DNA of 64,000 bases. Origin: Brevundimonas sp. M20 (lineage in GTDB: Bacteria; Pseudomonadota; Alphaproteobacteria; Caulobacterales; Caulobacteraceae). Under the pieces are notes generated by a model that saw only the letters and a program-made list of their open reading frames with translations, made no database searches and was not told the origin of the DNA. The DNA lies in NCBI RefSeq assembly GCF_006547065.1, contig NZ_CP041243.1, forward strand, positions 2,743,001-2,807,000. The letters are read 5' to 3'. Shown piece after piece: positions 10,130 to 19,389 of this stretch. The first letter of the stretch is position 1, and each line of letters starts with the position of its first letter. Position numbers and translations under genes: made by a program.

Positions 10130-10852
10130 TCAGGCCTCCCGGCGCGGATCGGCCGCCGGGGTCGAGCCCAGACGGCGGGCGACGGCGGCCTGAAGGTCGT
10201 CGGCGAAGCTCTCCAGACGGCCGGTGAACTTGCCCGCGTCGATCGAGAATTTGTTGTAGGCCATATAGGCAGGGATGGCGGCGAACAGGCCGATGGCGGT
10301 GGCGAACAGGGCTTCCGAGATCGCCGGAGCCACGGTCGTCAGATTGGTGTTGCCCGCGCCGGCGATGGCTCCGAAGGCGTTCATGATGCCCCAGACCGTA
10401 CCGAACAGGCCGATGAAGGGCGAGGCGGTGGCGACCACCGACAGCACGCCCAGACCGTTCTCGACGCGCTGGCTTTCACGGGCGATCAGGCTGTCGAGCG
10501 CGCGGTCGATGCGCGAGATCAGCAGGCCCGCCTGGGCGTCGGACGTCTGACCACGCGTGCGGGCCTCGCGCCAGTCGCTGAGCGCGATGACCAGCATGCG
10601 CGGCAGGGGATGGGCCGGGTTCGGCCCGGCCTGCGCCGCGATCTCTTCCAGCGAACGGCCGGACCCGACCGCGTCCTCGAAGGCGTTGGCCTGACTGTTG
10701 AGCGAGGCGAAGCTGATGGCCTTGCCGATGATCACCGTCCACGACCAGACGGACGCGATCACCAGTCCGACCATGACGCCCTGCACGACGATATCGGCCT
10801 CGAGGAAAATCTTGATCGGGTTCAGCATCGAGTGATCGGCGGCGATGGTCAT
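10130..10852 (-). CDS. tolQ: Tol-Pal proton channel subunit TolQ
   Basis: A 240-residue ExbB/TolQ/MotA-family protein with three membrane helices: about 22-45, about 135-158 ([23 protein letters not shown]) and about 175-198 ([20 protein letters not shown]). It forms the pentameric channel around TolR that powers TolA. It is the first gene of tolQRAB-pal, with a 155-bp spacer on its upstream side. Confidence 0.96.
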   Translation of the reverse strand: MTIAADHSMLNPIKIFLEADIVVQGVMVGLVIASVWSWTVIIGKAISFASLNSQANAFEDAVGSGRSLEEIAAQAGPNPAHPLPRMLVIALSDWREARTRGQTSDAQAGLLISRIDRALDSLIARESQRVENGLGVLSVVATASPFIGLFGTVWGIMNAFGAIAGAGNTNLTTVAPAISEALFATAIGLFAAIPAYMAYNKFSIDAGKFTGRLESFADDLQAAVARRLGSTPAADPRREA

Positions 10853-11007
10853 TCAGGCGTCCTTCCGTGTCCGTCCCTGTGCACCGGACGGGCGTGGCGG
10901 TTCTGTGGCGAGTCAGGTGTCGTCAGGCGGTTTAGCCCCCTCTTAGCGACACGGTCACGCTTGTGCACATGACAGGTTCGCTATCGCGGCGATGTTCGCC
11001 TGTGAGG

Positions 11008-11451
11008 CTATTCCGGGCGACGGGCCGGGCTGTTGGGCTGCACCGCCACCGACACCGGAGCCCCGACGCTGATGATCACGCCCTCGTGGCCTTCCTTGGC
11101 GATGGAATAGGTCGCGGCGTCGCGCAGAAGGATGTCCTCGCAGGTTCGGTCGCCGGGACGACCGAGATCGGCGCAGCCCTGTTTGGCGGCGTCAGCCCAG
11201 CCGCGCACACGCCGGGTGGCGGCCTCGGCACGACTGATGGCCGCCTCGTCCTCGGCCTTGGCCTGGGCGATCAGGGCCTGACGGGCGCCCTGCTGGTATT
11301 GCAGCTCGGCCTGACCGGCCATCTTGCGCTCCCAGACCTTGTAGTGCGGACAGCCGACGAGGCCGCCGCCAACGCCCAGCACCACCAGCAGGCAGATGAC
11401 GATCAGGGCTGTCCATCCCTGACGTTCGGAGAGTTGGGTGCTCGAAGCCAT
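11008..11451 (-). CDS. uncharacterised single-pass membrane protein between ybgC and tolQ
   Basis: A 147-residue protein with one N-terminal membrane helix (LIVICLLVVLGVGGGLVGC) followed by an Ala/Glu-rich helical region (about 45-95). Its cysteine-containing C-terminal domain carries GCADLGRPGDRTCEDILLRDAATYSI. The cysteine after the helix could be read as a lipobox, but no cleavage motif is clear. I do not recognise the family. It starts 4 bp after the ybgC stop, so it probably belongs to the ybgC-tol operon and may work at the envelope. Confidence 0.7.
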   Translation of the reverse strand: MASSTQLSERQGWTALIVICLLVVLGVGGGLVGCPHYKVWERKMAGQAELQYQQGARQALIAQAKAEDEAAISRAEAATRRVRGWADAAKQGCADLGRPGDRTCEDILLRDAATYSIAKEGHEGVIISVGAPVSVAVQPNSPARRPE

Positions 11452-11455
11452 GTCG

Positions 11456-11908
11456 TCAGTCCTCCTTCGCGGCCAGCCAAGGGGCGACCTTCTCAATCAG
11501 GGCCTTGGTCGGGCGGCGCGGGCGGCCGTCCATGTGGATGCAGACCACCTCGACGTCGGCCCGGCACAGGGCGTCCTCGCCGCGCGCGACTTCCTGACGG
11601 ATCAGCAGGCGCGGTCCCTTCACCGCCTCGTACCATGTGCGGACCACCAGCTGATCGTCGATGCGGGCGGGCTTGAGGAAGGTCAACTCCATCTTCGAGA
11701 CGACGAAGGCCATCGGTTCGTCATGGTCCAGAAGCTCGGCGTGGCCGACGCCCATCAGGCGCAGGCAGTCCGACCGGCCCCGCTCGAAGTAGCGAACGTA
11801 GTTGGCGTGATAGACCAAGCCGGTGAAGTCCGTGTCCTCGTAATAGACGCGCACCGGCAGGCGATGCTCCCGGCCCTCGAAACGGCCGGCGGTGGGGCTG
11901 TCGGTCAT
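11456..11908 (-). CDS. ybgC: Tol-Pal-associated acyl-CoA thioesterase YbgC
   Basis: A 150-residue hot-dog thioesterase with the YbgC signature VYYEDTDFTGLVYHANYVRYFERGR, in which the aspartate of YEDTD is catalytic. YbgC enzymes hydrolyse acyl-CoA or acyl-ACP and are linked to phospholipid metabolism at the inner membrane. The start overlaps the stop of the preceding small membrane protein as ATGA. Its position at the head of the tol genes matches the usual proteobacterial order. Confidence 0.94.
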   Translation of the reverse strand: MTDSPTAGRFEGREHRLPVRVYYEDTDFTGLVYHANYVRYFERGRSDCLRLMGVGHAELLDHDEPMAFVVSKMELTFLKPARIDDQLVVRTWYEAVKGPRLLIRQEVARGEDALCRADVEVVCIHMDGRPRRPTKALIEKVAPWLAAKED

Positions 11909-12273
11909 CGCGGCAGGTCTCCCCGGCGTTTCAGGAAGCCCGGGCAGAGGTCGGACTGGTTCTGCTCGAACTCGGTCTTCAGCGGATCGGTCTCCAGCAT
12001 CAGCCGGTTGGGCCGCGAGACGAAGGCCACGACGTCATCGCCGTTGCGCAGATAGCCGCAGACGGCGCGGCGACGGCCGGTCTCGGTGTAGGTGACGCGG
12101 GCGGCCGGACCGACCAGGGCGTGCACCTGGGTCTGGGCGCGTTCCTCGGGCGTGGGTTCGGTGTGACTGAAGACGTTGCGGCTGACCAGCCACAGCAACA
12201 GGACGCCGAGCAGGATCACCGCCCCGCCCAGCACCGTGATCAGACGATCAACCCGCATTCTCCGTTTCGCCAT
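11905..12273 (-). CDS. small membrane-anchored protein upstream of ybgC
   Basis: A 122-residue protein with a basic N-terminus (MAKRRMRVDR), one membrane helix (LITVLGGAVILLGVLLLWLV) and a soluble domain with two cysteines (AVCGYLRNGDDVVAFVSRPN and SDLCPGFLKRR). A GGAGG site precedes the ATG at 12273. Its stop overlaps the ybgC start, so the two are translationally coupled. I do not recognise a family; an envelope role is inferred only from its place in the operon. Confidence 0.7.
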   Translation of the reverse strand: MAKRRMRVDRLITVLGGAVILLGVLLLWLVSRNVFSHTEPTPEERAQTQVHALVGPAARVTYTETGRRRAVCGYLRNGDDVVAFVSRPNRLMLETDPLKTEFEQNQSDLCPGFLKRRGDLPR

Positions 12274-12315
12274 GCGGCCCTCCTTCGGCGCGACCATGCC
12301 GGGGTTCGGCGCAGA

Positions 12316-12360
12316 GGTGAACCCTCGATGGGGGTGAACCCTGGATGGGGGTGAACCCTA
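12316..12360. repeat. 17-bp tandem repeat running into the ruvB stop codon
   Basis: Two units of GGTGAACCC(T)(C/G)GATGGG at 12316 and 12333 are followed by a partial third unit at 12350-12360. The last bases of the third unit are the ruvB stop codon (TAG on the minus strand). One base differs between the full units. Confidence 0.85.
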
Positions 12361-13392
12361 CTTGCCCCCGAACAGGTCCCCGGCCTGCGAAACCTTGGGC
12401 GGTTCGGACAGGCCGAGGTGGCTGTAGGCGCGGGCGCAGGCCATGCGGCCGCGGGGGGTGCGCTGGATGAAGCCCTGCTGGAGCAGATAGGGCTCGATCA
12501 CATCCTCGACCGCGTCGCGCGCCTCGGCGATGGCTGCGGCGAGAGTGTCCATGCCGACGGGGCCGCCGCCGTAGTTCTCGATCAGGGCCTTGAGGAAGCG
12601 GCGGTCGTTGGAATCCAGACCGACCTCGTCGATCTCGAGCCGGGCGAGCGCGCGGGCGGCGACCAGCTTGTTGATGGCCGGCGCGCCCTCGGCGTCGGCG
12701 AAATCGCGCACCCGGCGCAGCAGGCGGCCGGCGATGCGGGGCGTGCCGCGCGAGCGCGACGCGACCTCGAAGGCGCCGTCCTCGGTGATGGCCGCGCCCA
12801 TCTTGCGCGCCGTGCCGATGACGACGCGGGTCAGCTCCTGCGGGGTGTAGAACTCAAGCCGCAGCGGAATGCCGAAGCGGTCGCGCAGCGGCGTGGCCAG
12901 CAGGCCCGCGCGGGTCGTGGCGCCGACGAGGGTGAAGGGCGCCAGATCAATGCGGACCGAACGCGCCGACGGCCCCTCGCCGATGATCAGGTCGAGGACG
13001 TGATCCTCCATCGCCGGATAGAGGATCTCCTCCACCTGCGGGCTGAGGCGATGGATCTCGTCGATGAACAGCACGTCGCGCGGTTCGAGATTGGTCAGGA
13101 TGGCCGCGAGATCGCCGGGCTTGGCGAGGATGGGGCCGGAGGTGGCGCGGAAGCCGACGCCCAGCTCACGCGAGACGATCTGGGCCAGGGTCGTCTTGCC
13201 CAGCCCCGGCGGGCCGAACAGCAGAACGTGGTCGAGCGCCTCGGCGCGGTTGCGGGCGGCGTTGATGAAGACCTGAAGGTTGCCCTTGGCCTGCTCCTGC
13301 CCGACGAACTCCGACAGGGTCTGGGGACGCAGGGCGCGGTCATAGGCTTCGCCGGGAGCGGCCTCGGGGGAGATGATGCGGTCGTCGGTCAT
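12358..13392 (-). CDS. ruvB: Holliday junction branch-migration ATPase RuvB
   Basis: A 344-residue AAA+ motor that with RuvA drives Holliday junction migration. It shows Walker [12 protein letters not shown], Walker [10 protein letters not shown], the sensor GATTRAGLL and a C-terminal winged helix with [11 protein letters not shown] and [16 protein letters not shown]. Length is standard. It is separated from ruvA by 136 bp containing a long inverted repeat, unlike the usual tight coupling. Confidence 0.98.
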   Translation of the reverse strand: MTDDRIISPEAAPGEAYDRALRPQTLSEFVGQEQAKGNLQVFINAARNRAEALDHVLLFGPPGLGKTTLAQIVSRELGVGFRATSGPILAKPGDLAAILTNLEPRDVLFIDEIHRLSPQVEEILYPAMEDHVLDLIIGEGPSARSVRIDLAPFTLVGATTRAGLLATPLRDRFGIPLRLEFYTPQELTRVVIGTARKMGAAITEDGAFEVASRSRGTPRIAGRLLRRVRDFADAEGAPAINKLVAARALARLEIDEVGLDSNDRRFLKALIENYGGGPVGMDTLAAAIAEARDAVEDVIEPYLLQQGFIQRTPRGRMACARAYSHLGLSEPPKVSQAGDLFGGK

Positions 13393-13427
13393 TGGCCGCT
13401 CCGGTGGCGGGCGGCGGGGCGACGGTT

Positions 13428-13518
13428 AGTGAAAAGTGCTGGTAAGCAAGGGGTGAGCAGGTGACGTCCCGCCCGCGCGCAGACGTGCTCACGATCTTGC
13501 TCACCAGCACTTTTCACT
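13428..13518. repeat. long inverted repeat between ruvA and ruvB
   Basis: Two 23-bp arms at 13428-13450 and 13496-13518 are reverse complements apart from one base (left arm AGTGAAAAGTGCTGGTAAGC, right arm ending GCACTTTTCACT). The 45-bp spacer holds a second pairing, GTGAGCA with TGCTCAC, so the RNA can form a long two-tier stem. It begins 10 bp after the ruvA stop and ends 36 bp before the ruvB start. No T-run follows on the minus strand. Confidence 0.85.
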
Positions 13519-13528
13519 GGCCCGCCCT

Positions 13529-14152
13529 TCACCGTCCCAACTCCTGAAGCGCCGCCCGGATCACCGCCGACAGGTCGGCGTCCTCGCCCAGACGGATCAG
13601 CGCCTGATCGACGGCGCGGCGGGCGTTGATCTCGGCGACGCCGAGGCCGAGCAGGGCCGAGACGGCCTCGCCGGTCAGACTGGGGACCGGGGCGGCGACC
13701 GCGGCCTCGACATGGACGCCGGGAGCATTCGGGGTGAAGGACGCCTCGCCCAGCGACTTGCCCTTCAGCTCGGTGACGATGCGCAGGGCCAGCTTGGGGC
13801 CGACGCCGTTGGCGCGGGCGACCGCGGCCTTGTCCTCACGCGCGACGGCGGAGGCCAGCTCGCCGGGCGGCAGGACGTCGAGCACGCCCAGCGCCGCCTT
13901 GGGGCCCACGCCCTGGATGGCCAGCATGGTGCTGAAGGCCCGGCGTTCGTCGCGGGTCAGGAAGCCGTAGAGGCGCGGACCGGCGTCCTCGCTCCACTGG
14001 GAATGGATGTGCAGGGTCGCCTCGTCGCCGGGCGCCGGGAGACGGCCCAGCGTCCGCGCGCCACAGGCCACGACATAGCCGACGCCCATGCAGTCCAGCA
14101 GGCAGTGATCCTGTTCGACCTCGGCCAGAACGCCGCGCAGACGACCGATCAT
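13529..14152 (-). CDS. ruvA: Holliday junction DNA-binding protein RuvA
   Basis: A 207-residue protein that clamps the Holliday junction and recruits RuvB. The OB domain starts [19 protein letters not shown], two helix-hairpin-helix motifs follow ([12 protein letters not shown] and [16 protein letters not shown]) and the C-terminal RuvB-binding domain is [20 protein letters not shown]. The ATG at 14152 overlaps the ruvC stop as ATGA. A much longer frame continuing upstream is antisense to or overlaps ruvC and is not real. Confidence 0.97.
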   Translation of the reverse strand: MIGRLRGVLAEVEQDHCLLDCMGVGYVVACGARTLGRLPAPGDEATLHIHSQWSEDAGPRLYGFLTRDERRAFSTMLAIQGVGPKAALGVLDVLPPGELASAVAREDKAAVARANGVGPKLALRIVTELKGKSLGEASFTPNAPGVHVEAAVAAPVPSLTGEAVSALLGLGVAEINARRAVDQALIRLGEDADLSAVIRAALQELGR

Positions 14153-14664
14153 GCCGCGCCTCGCAGGGTCTCGAGCAGGGCCCGCTTGCGCAGCTGGGCG
14201 TGGGTGATGGCGACGGCCAGCGCGTCGGCGGCGTCGGCCCTGGCGTCGCCGGAGGTCGGCAACAGGCGTTTGACCATGAAGGCGATCTGGCCCTTGTCGG
14301 CGTGACCGGCGCCGACCACCGCCTTCTTGATGAGGTTGGGCGAGTATTCCGCGACCGGCAGGCCGCATTTGGCCGGGGCCAGCATGACGGCGGCGCGGGC
14401 GTGACCCAGCTTCAACGTCGAGGACGGGTTCACGTTGACGAAGACTTCCTCGACCGCCGCTTCCTCGCAGCCGTAGTCGCCGCACAGGGCGGTGACGGCA
14501 TCCAGCAGGTGCAGCAGGCGCTCGGCGAAGGGGGCGTTCTCGGGCGGGGTGACCACGCCGTGGGCGATCCAGCGCAGGCGCGAGCCCTCGGCTGAAATCA
14601 CGCCCCATCCGGTGCGTCTGAGGCCGGGGTCCAGCCCGATGATCCGAGTCGCTTCGTTCGCCAT
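14149..14664 (-). CDS. ruvC: Holliday junction resolvase RuvC
   Basis: A 171-residue RNase H-fold endonuclease that cuts Holliday junctions. The first catalytic aspartate is in [16 protein letters not shown], the acidic [21 protein letters not shown] segment follows and the last catalytic Asp is near [11 protein letters not shown] to [13 protein letters not shown]. The ATG at 14664 has AGGGAA upstream and matches the usual start; an ATG at 14700 would add 12 residues. It overlaps ruvA by 4 bp. Confidence 0.96.
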   Translation of the reverse strand: MANEATRIIGLDPGLRRTGWGVISAEGSRLRWIAHGVVTPPENAPFAERLLHLLDAVTALCGDYGCEEAAVEEVFVNVNPSSTLKLGHARAAVMLAPAKCGLPVAEYSPNLIKKAVVGAGHADKGQIAFMVKRLLPTSGDARADAADALAVAITHAQLRKRALLETLRGAA

Positions 14665-14736
14665 CCGTTCCCTTTTGCCCGAGAGATGCCTAACGGACAA
14701 TGACCGGACGGGAAGAACCGCCTTTTCGGGGGCGGC

Positions 14737-15423
14737 CTACTCGTCTCTCGGCATGACCGAGAAGCCCGCCAGACCGTCCTCGGAGGACAGGCGTTCGACG
14801 AGGCCGTCGATGTCGAGCGGCATGGAGCCCTTCACCTTCAGATGATGTTCGTGCAGCTTGCCGTCCTGCGAGACGACGTGGCCGAGGCGGACGGCCTTCA
14901 TGCCGGTGTCCCTCAGCAGGTTGCGGACATGGGCCTCGCCCGGCGCGGCGTTGCGACGCCATTTCAGCGTCACGTCCATCACCCCGATATGGGGCAGCTT
15001 CGCATCCGCCAGACGCAGGACCGCCAGCACCGCGAGGGTGGCGCACGCCGCGATCAGGGCCAGCGGCAACATGCCGACGCCGAACAGAACGCCGATGGCC
15101 GAGGTCACCCACAGGGACGCCGCCGTGGTCAGCCCATGAACCGAAAAACCCTCGCGGAAGATCACGCCCGCGCAGAGGAAACCGATGCCGGTCAGCAGGC
15201 CGTGCGACATGCGGGTGGGATCAATCACCACCGTCTGCCCCGGCAGGGCGGTGAAGGCCCAGGTCGACTGGTGCATCGCCGCCAGCATCAAGACGCAGCT
15301 GGTCAGGCAGACCAGAATATGGGTGCGAAAGCCCGCGGGGTGGCCGTGATAGGTGCGCTCGACCCCGATCAGTCCTCCGGCCGTCATGGCCGCGAGCACC
15401 GGCCAGACCAGATCCCAATTCAT
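14737..15423 (-). CDS. MgtC/SapB family membrane protein (copy 1)
   Basis: A 228-residue protein with about five N-terminal membrane helices. It has the family hallmarks GGLIGVERTYHGHPAGFRTHILVCL and GLLTGIGFLCAGVIFREGFSVHGLTTAASLWVTSAIG split across them, then a cytoplasmic ACT-like tail (about 150-228). MgtC proteins help bacteria survive low magnesium and modulate the F-ATPase or acid response; the substrate is unsettled. The ATG at 15423 is preceded by an in-frame TTG. It is followed 71 bp upstream by a close paralogue in the same direction. Confidence 0.9.
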   Translation of the reverse strand: MNWDLVWPVLAAMTAGGLIGVERTYHGHPAGFRTHILVCLTSCVLMLAAMHQSTWAFTALPGQTVVIDPTRMSHGLLTGIGFLCAGVIFREGFSVHGLTTAASLWVTSAIGVLFGVGMLPLALIAACATLAVLAVLRLADAKLPHIGVMDVTLKWRRNAAPGEAHVRNLLRDTGMKAVRLGHVVSQDGKLHEHHLKVKGSMPLDIDGLVERLSSEDGLAGFSVMPRDE

Positions 15424-15494
15424 CAATGAAATTCGCTCCGCAAACTGACGAATCCCAAACCTAGTCCCGCTTGGCCGGAGCGATCAAGCGGCGG

Positions 15495-16193
15495 TCAGTC
15501 GTCGCGCGGATCGAGCGAGTAGCCGACCACGCCCTCGATGCCACGCAGGCGGGCGCCGAGCGCCTTGAGCGCGGGCTCGCCGTCGATCCTGAAGCGGAAG
15601 CTGCGGCGCAGCTTCTGGCCGTCTTCGATCAGTTCGAACCGGTCGGCCTTGGCGGATCGCGGCAGGCCCGCCAGCGCGGCCTCGATCCGGTCCTCGGCCC
15701 CGACCGCGTCCCGGAGCCAGACGATCTCGGCGTCCACCACCGCCTGCTGAGGCAGGCGACGGCTGACCAGTCGCAGGGCGACGAGGATGAGCACGGTCAG
15801 CGTCGTCCCGACCACCCCCAGCAGGAACAGTCCCGCGCCGAAAAGCAGGCCGATGGCGGCGGTGATCCAGAGCGAGGCGGCGGTCGTCAGGCCATGGATC
15901 GAGAACCCCGCGCGGAAGATCACCCCGGCGCACAGGAAGCCGATACCGGTCAGGACGCCGTGCGCCAGACGGGCGGGATCGGCGATGACCTCCGCGCCCT
16001 GAACCGGCACGAAGCGCCACGCCGCCTGGGACACCGCCAGCTCCATCAGCAGGGCGGAAGCGAGGCAGACGAGGATGTGGGTCCGGAACCCCGCGGCCCG
16101 CCCGCGCCACTCCCGCTCGAAGCCGATCAGGCCGCCCGCCATGACGGCGGCGATCAGGGGAAGCGTGAAGCCGGGCAGGTCATTGAGGGTCAT
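15495..16193 (-). CDS. MgtC/SapB family membrane protein (copy 2)
   Basis: A 232-residue paralogue of the next gene, with the same core (GGLIGFEREWRGRAAGFRTH and LTGIGFLCAGVIFRAGFSIH), five predicted helices and a more diverged C-terminal ACT-like domain (about 155-232). The start ATG at 16193 begins MTLNDLPGF. The tails differ far more than the membrane parts, so this is an old duplication with possible regulatory divergence. It is divergent from the M20 peptidase gene, with 117 bp between starts. Confidence 0.9.
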   Translation of the reverse strand: MTLNDLPGFTLPLIAAVMAGGLIGFEREWRGRAAGFRTHILVCLASALLMELAVSQAAWRFVPVQGAEVIADPARLAHGVLTGIGFLCAGVIFRAGFSIHGLTTAASLWITAAIGLLFGAGLFLLGVVGTTLTVLILVALRLVSRRLPQQAVVDAEIVWLRDAVGAEDRIEAALAGLPRSAKADRFELIEDGQKLRRSFRFRIDGEPALKALGARLRGIEGVVGYSLDPRDD

Positions 16194-16310
16194 CCGCGAG
16201 CAACGGGAGCCGGGCGTGGCGGTTCCTGCGCGTCTACGTCGCCCCCGACCGACGCCGGAGACAGGGGCGGCGCCACGCGCTAGCGTGTCGTGCGACAGGG
16301 GAGATGGCGA

Positions 16311-17744
16311 ATGATCGGGACCACAGGCAAGATGCTGGCCGCGCTGGCGACAACCGCCCTGCTGGCGGGGAGCGTCGCGGCGCAGACCGACAATGCGCGC
16401 CCGGATCAGGCCGCCTTCCGCGACCTGTATCGCGAGCTGATCGAGACCAACACCACCCTGTCCGAGGGCAGTTGCACCCTGGCGTCCGAACGGATGGCGG
16501 CGCGACTGCTGGCGGCGGGCTATCCGGCGGCCGACGTGCGGGTTCTGGTTCCGTCCGAGCGGCCGAAGGACGGCAATCTGGCGGCGGTGCTGCGGGGCGA
16601 CGATCCGACCGCCGCGCCGATCCTGTTGCTGGCGCACATCGACGTGGTCGAGGCCCGGCGCGAGGACTGGACGCGCGATCCCTTCACCCTCATCGAGGAA
16701 GACGGATATTTCCACGCCCGGGGCGCGCAGGACGACAAGGCGCAGGCGGCGATCTGGGTGGACACGCTGATCCGGCTGAAGGCCGAGGGCTTCACGCCGC
16801 GCCGGGACATCAAGATCGCCCTGACCTGCGGCGAGGAGACGTCGGACACCTTCAACGGCGTGTCCTGGCTGCTGGCCAACCACCGCGACGCGCTGGAGGC
16901 CGGGTTCGCCCTGAATGAGGGCGCGCGCGGGCGGCTGGACGCGGCAGGCAACCGCGTGGCGCTGGAGATTCAGGCGGGCGAGAAGATTTATCAGGACTAT
17001 CGTCTGGAGATCACCAATCCCGGCGGCCACTCCTCCCGTCCCGTGCCGGACAACGCCATCTATCGCCTGTCGAACGCCCTGACGCGGCTGGAAGCCTTCA
17101 CCTTCCCGACCGAGCCGAACGAGACGGTGAAGGCCTATTTCGCGGCGCTGGCCCCGACCAACCTCGCCCATGCCGCTGACATGCGCGCCATCGGCTCGGC
17201 GTCCGGGCGAGCGCGGGAAGCGGCGGCGCGACGATTGTCGGCGGCGGACCCGGCGTGGAACGCGGTGCTGCGCACCACCTGCGTGGCCACCATGGTCGAT
17301 GCCGGACACGCGCCCAACGCCCTGCCCCAACGCGCGACGGCGAACGTGAACTGCCGCATCCTGCCCGGTCAGGATCCGCAGGCGATCCGCTCGCGGCTGG
17401 CGCGCGTTCTGGCCGATCCGGGGATCGCGGTGAGCATCGCGGGCAATATCGACCCGACCTCGCCGCCCCCGCCGCTGAGCCCAGACATCCTCGAGCCGAT
17501 CCGCGCGGCCGCCGCAGAGTTGTGGCCCGGCGTCCCGGTCATCCCGTCGATGAGCCCCGGCGCCACGGACGGTCGTTTCACCAACGCCGCGGGCGTGCCG
17601 ACCTATGGCGTCACCGGCCTGTTCGCCGATCCCGATGGTGGTGGTGTCCATGGCCTGAATGAACGCATCCGGGTCCGCTCGCTCTACGAAGGTCGCGACT
17701 TCCTGTTCACGCTGGTGAAGGCCTACGCCGGGCAGGCGCAATGA
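16311..17744 (+). CDS. secreted M20 family metallopeptidase
   Basis: A 477-residue zinc hydrolase with signal peptide MIGTTGKMLAALATTALLAGSVAAQ. It shows the metal and catalytic motifs of M20 carboxypeptidases: LLLAHIDVVEA, GAQDDKAQAA, TCGEETSDTF and a late GGVHGLNE histidine. A dimerisation domain spans about 220-350. Such enzymes trim peptides or amides in the periplasm. The ATG at 16311 has AGGGGAGA about 8 bases upstream; an earlier frame start at 16290 lacks a site. The specific substrate cannot be read from sequence. Confidence 0.9.
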   Translation: MIGTTGKMLAALATTALLAGSVAAQTDNARPDQAAFRDLYRELIETNTTLSEGSCTLASERMAARLLAAGYPAADVRVLVPSERPKDGNLAAVLRGDDPTAAPILLLAHIDVVEARREDWTRDPFTLIEEDGYFHARGAQDDKAQAAIWVDTLIRLKAEGFTPRRDIKIALTCGEETSDTFNGVSWLLANHRDALEAGFALNEGARGRLDAAGNRVALEIQAGEKIYQDYRLEITNPGGHSSRPVPDNAIYRLSNALTRLEAFTFPTEPNETVKAYFAALAPTNLAHAADMRAIGSASGRAREAAARRLSAADPAWNAVLRTTCVATMVDAGHAPNALPQRATANVNCRILPGQDPQAIRSRLARVLADPGIAVSIAGNIDPTSPPPPLSPDILEPIRAAAAELWPGVPVIPSMSPGATDGRFTNAAGVPTYGVTGLFADPDGGGVHGLNERIRVRSLYEGRDFLFTLVKAYAGQAQ

Positions 17745-17833
17745 AGCCGGGAACCGGCGCCGTTTGAAACCTGAGCGCGCATTTTCCGTTGTGGGGAGGC
17801 AGGCATGGGGCCTGCGCCGAGCGACCCGCTGCC

Positions 17834-18043
17834 ATGTCCGCCAGTCTTGATCGCCACATTCGCCCGGAGAATTTCACCGCCCTGAAGGCCGAGGTGATCC
17901 GCGCCGCCGTCGAACTGTCCGACGAACAGCTGATGGAGCTGACCGACACCCTGCACAGCATGATCCGTCTGCGCCGTCCCGGCCGCCCGATCAGCGACGA
18001 CGCCGGATGGATGGTGGAGGCTGAGTCCCAGTACTTGCCGTGA
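17834..18043 (+). CDS. small hypothetical protein, 69 aa
   Basis: A 69-residue soluble protein with an acidic helix (DEQLMELTDTLHSMIRL) and a tail RPISDDAGWMVEAESQYLP. The ATG at 17834 was chosen because the upstream in-frame codons to 17789 are Gly/Arg/Cys-rich. It follows the M20 peptidase by 89 bp and converges on a TonB-like gene only 6 bp away. I do not recognise the family. Confidence 0.55.
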   Translation: MSASLDRHIRPENFTALKAEVIRAAVELSDEQLMELTDTLHSMIRLRRPGRPISDDAGWMVEAESQYLP

Positions 18044-18049
18044 GGCCGG

Positions 18050-18595
18050 TCACTCCGGCATCACGAACCGGCTGGTGTAGGCGACGCGAGCGCCCGGCTG
18101 GATATCCTCAGTCACACGCGCGCGGCGGGTGGCGCGAAGAGCGGCGACCCCGAAGCCATACCCCGGCGGGTCCTCGCGCAGGATCACACAATCGCCGAGC
18201 CCCTGGTTGGACTGGACAACACAGCCAATCATCACCCGAGCCTTTCCACCGGGCACGCTGATGCCTTCGCGCGGATATTCGGGCATCGGCGAACGCTCCC
18301 AGCGCGGCGCTTCGACCGGCAAACGAACGGTGGCGGTTTCCTGATCAGGCACGACGTCCGGACTGGCCGGGCGGACCTCGATCAGGTCCTCACGCTTGAC
18401 AACCTCCACCTCAGCTTGCGCGACAGGCCGCGGCGATTCCACGTCCCCGGCGGCGTCGCCCATGGGGATGCGAAGGTTCGGGATCACCCACGCGATCACC
18501 ACCCCGGCGGCGATCAGAAGGATGATCAGCATCCACGGCGGCCGCTTCGGCGTCTCGACCAGAGGCGTCGGGCGGCGACCGCCGTTCAGGTCCAT
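18050..18595 (-). CDS. TonB C-terminal domain protein
   Basis: A 181-residue protein with one N-terminal membrane helix (MLIILLIAAGVVIAWVIPNL), a linker at about 45-100 and a C-terminal TonB domain with SPMPEYPREGISVPGGKARV, CVVQSNQGLGDCVILRE and GFGVAALRATRRARV. TonB-type proteins pass proton-motive energy to outer-membrane receptors. No exbB/exbD lies nearby. The start overlaps the yebC stop by one base or more (ATGA-like), which suggests co-transcription with yebC. Confidence 0.8.
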   Translation of the reverse strand: MDLNGGRRPTPLVETPKRPPWMLIILLIAAGVVIAWVIPNLRIPMGDAAGDVESPRPVAQAEVEVVKREDLIEVRPASPDVVPDQETATVRLPVEAPRWERSPMPEYPREGISVPGGKARVMIGCVVQSNQGLGDCVILREDPPGYGFGVAALRATRRARVTEDIQPGARVAYTSRFVMPE

Positions 18596-19368
18596 CAGCC
18601 GGCGTACTTCGCCGCGTCCTCGTCCGAGATGTCCTCGTTCGAATAGACGTTCTGGACGTCATCCTCGGCGTCCAGCGCGTCGAGGAGCTTGAACAGGGTG
18701 CCGACAGCCTCGCCCGTGACCGGCACCTCCGACTGGGGCTTCCAGACGATGGCGGTGGACTTCGGGTCGCCCAGCACCTTCGACATGGCTTCGGCCACGT
18801 CGTTAAGGTCCTCGAAGGCGGTCCAGATGGTGTGACCCGGCGCGTCCTCATAGATGTCCGGCTTGACGAGATCGCTCTCGACGTCCTGGGCGCCGGCCTC
18901 GATGGCGGCCTCCATGACGGCGTCTTCGGTGCCCGCCTCGGCCGCGTAGACGATCTTGCCGACCTTGTCCCACATGAAGGCGACCGAGTTCATTTCGCCC
19001 AGCGCGCCGCCGTTCTTCTTGAAGGCGGTGCCGATGTTGGAGGCGGCGCGGTTGCGGTTGTCGGTCAGGGCCTCGACGATGATGCCGACGCCGCCGGGGC
19101 CACGACCTTCGTAGCGGACCTCTTCCATCGTATCGAGGTCGCCCGACGAGGCCTTGTTGATGGCGCGGGCGATGACGTCCTTGGGCAGGCTTTCGGCCTT
19201 GGCGTTGTTCACCGCCAGACGCAGGCGCGGGTTCATGGCCGGGTCGGGCATGCCCGACTTGGCGGCGACGGTGATGTCGCGCGACAGCTTGGAGAACAGC
19301 TTGGAGCGTTGGGCGTCGGCGCGCCCCTTGCGATGCATGATGTTCTTGAACTTGGAATGGCCGGCCAT
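18595..19368 (-). CDS. yebC: YebC/PmpR family translation or transcription regulator
   Basis: A 257-residue protein with the family opening [20 protein letters not shown], the central [20 protein letters not shown] and a C-terminal acidic domain with [17 protein letters not shown]. YebC proteins were annotated as transcription regulators and are now also linked to translation of proline-rich proteins. The start is unambiguous. A hairpin element lies 22 bp upstream of the ATG (19390-19429). Confidence 0.95.
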   Translation of the reverse strand: MAGHSKFKNIMHRKGRADAQRSKLFSKLSRDITVAAKSGMPDPAMNPRLRLAVNNAKAESLPKDVIARAINKASSGDLDTMEEVRYEGRGPGGVGIIVEALTDNRNRAASNIGTAFKKNGGALGEMNSVAFMWDKVGKIVYAAEAGTEDAVMEAAIEAGAQDVESDLVKPDIYEDAPGHTIWTAFEDLNDVAEAMSKVLGDPKSTAIVWKPQSEVPVTGEAVGTLFKLLDALDAEDDVQNVYSNEDISDEDAAKYAG

Positions 19369-19389
19369 GGGTAGGTCTCTTGGTTTTGG

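Noticed and set aside
13529..14608. A single 359-codon reading extending ruvA upstream through ruvC.
   Set aside because: Its upstream part is an out-of-frame shadow of ruvC with Arg/Pro/Gly-rich composition. RuvA starts normally at 14152 with an ATGA overlap.
15495..17741. A 748-codon minus-strand reading antisense to the M20 peptidase and continuing into the mgtC copy 2 gene.
   Set aside because: Only the last part (15495-16193) has real domain content. The rest mirrors the secreted peptidase on the plus strand, which has signal peptide and metal motifs.
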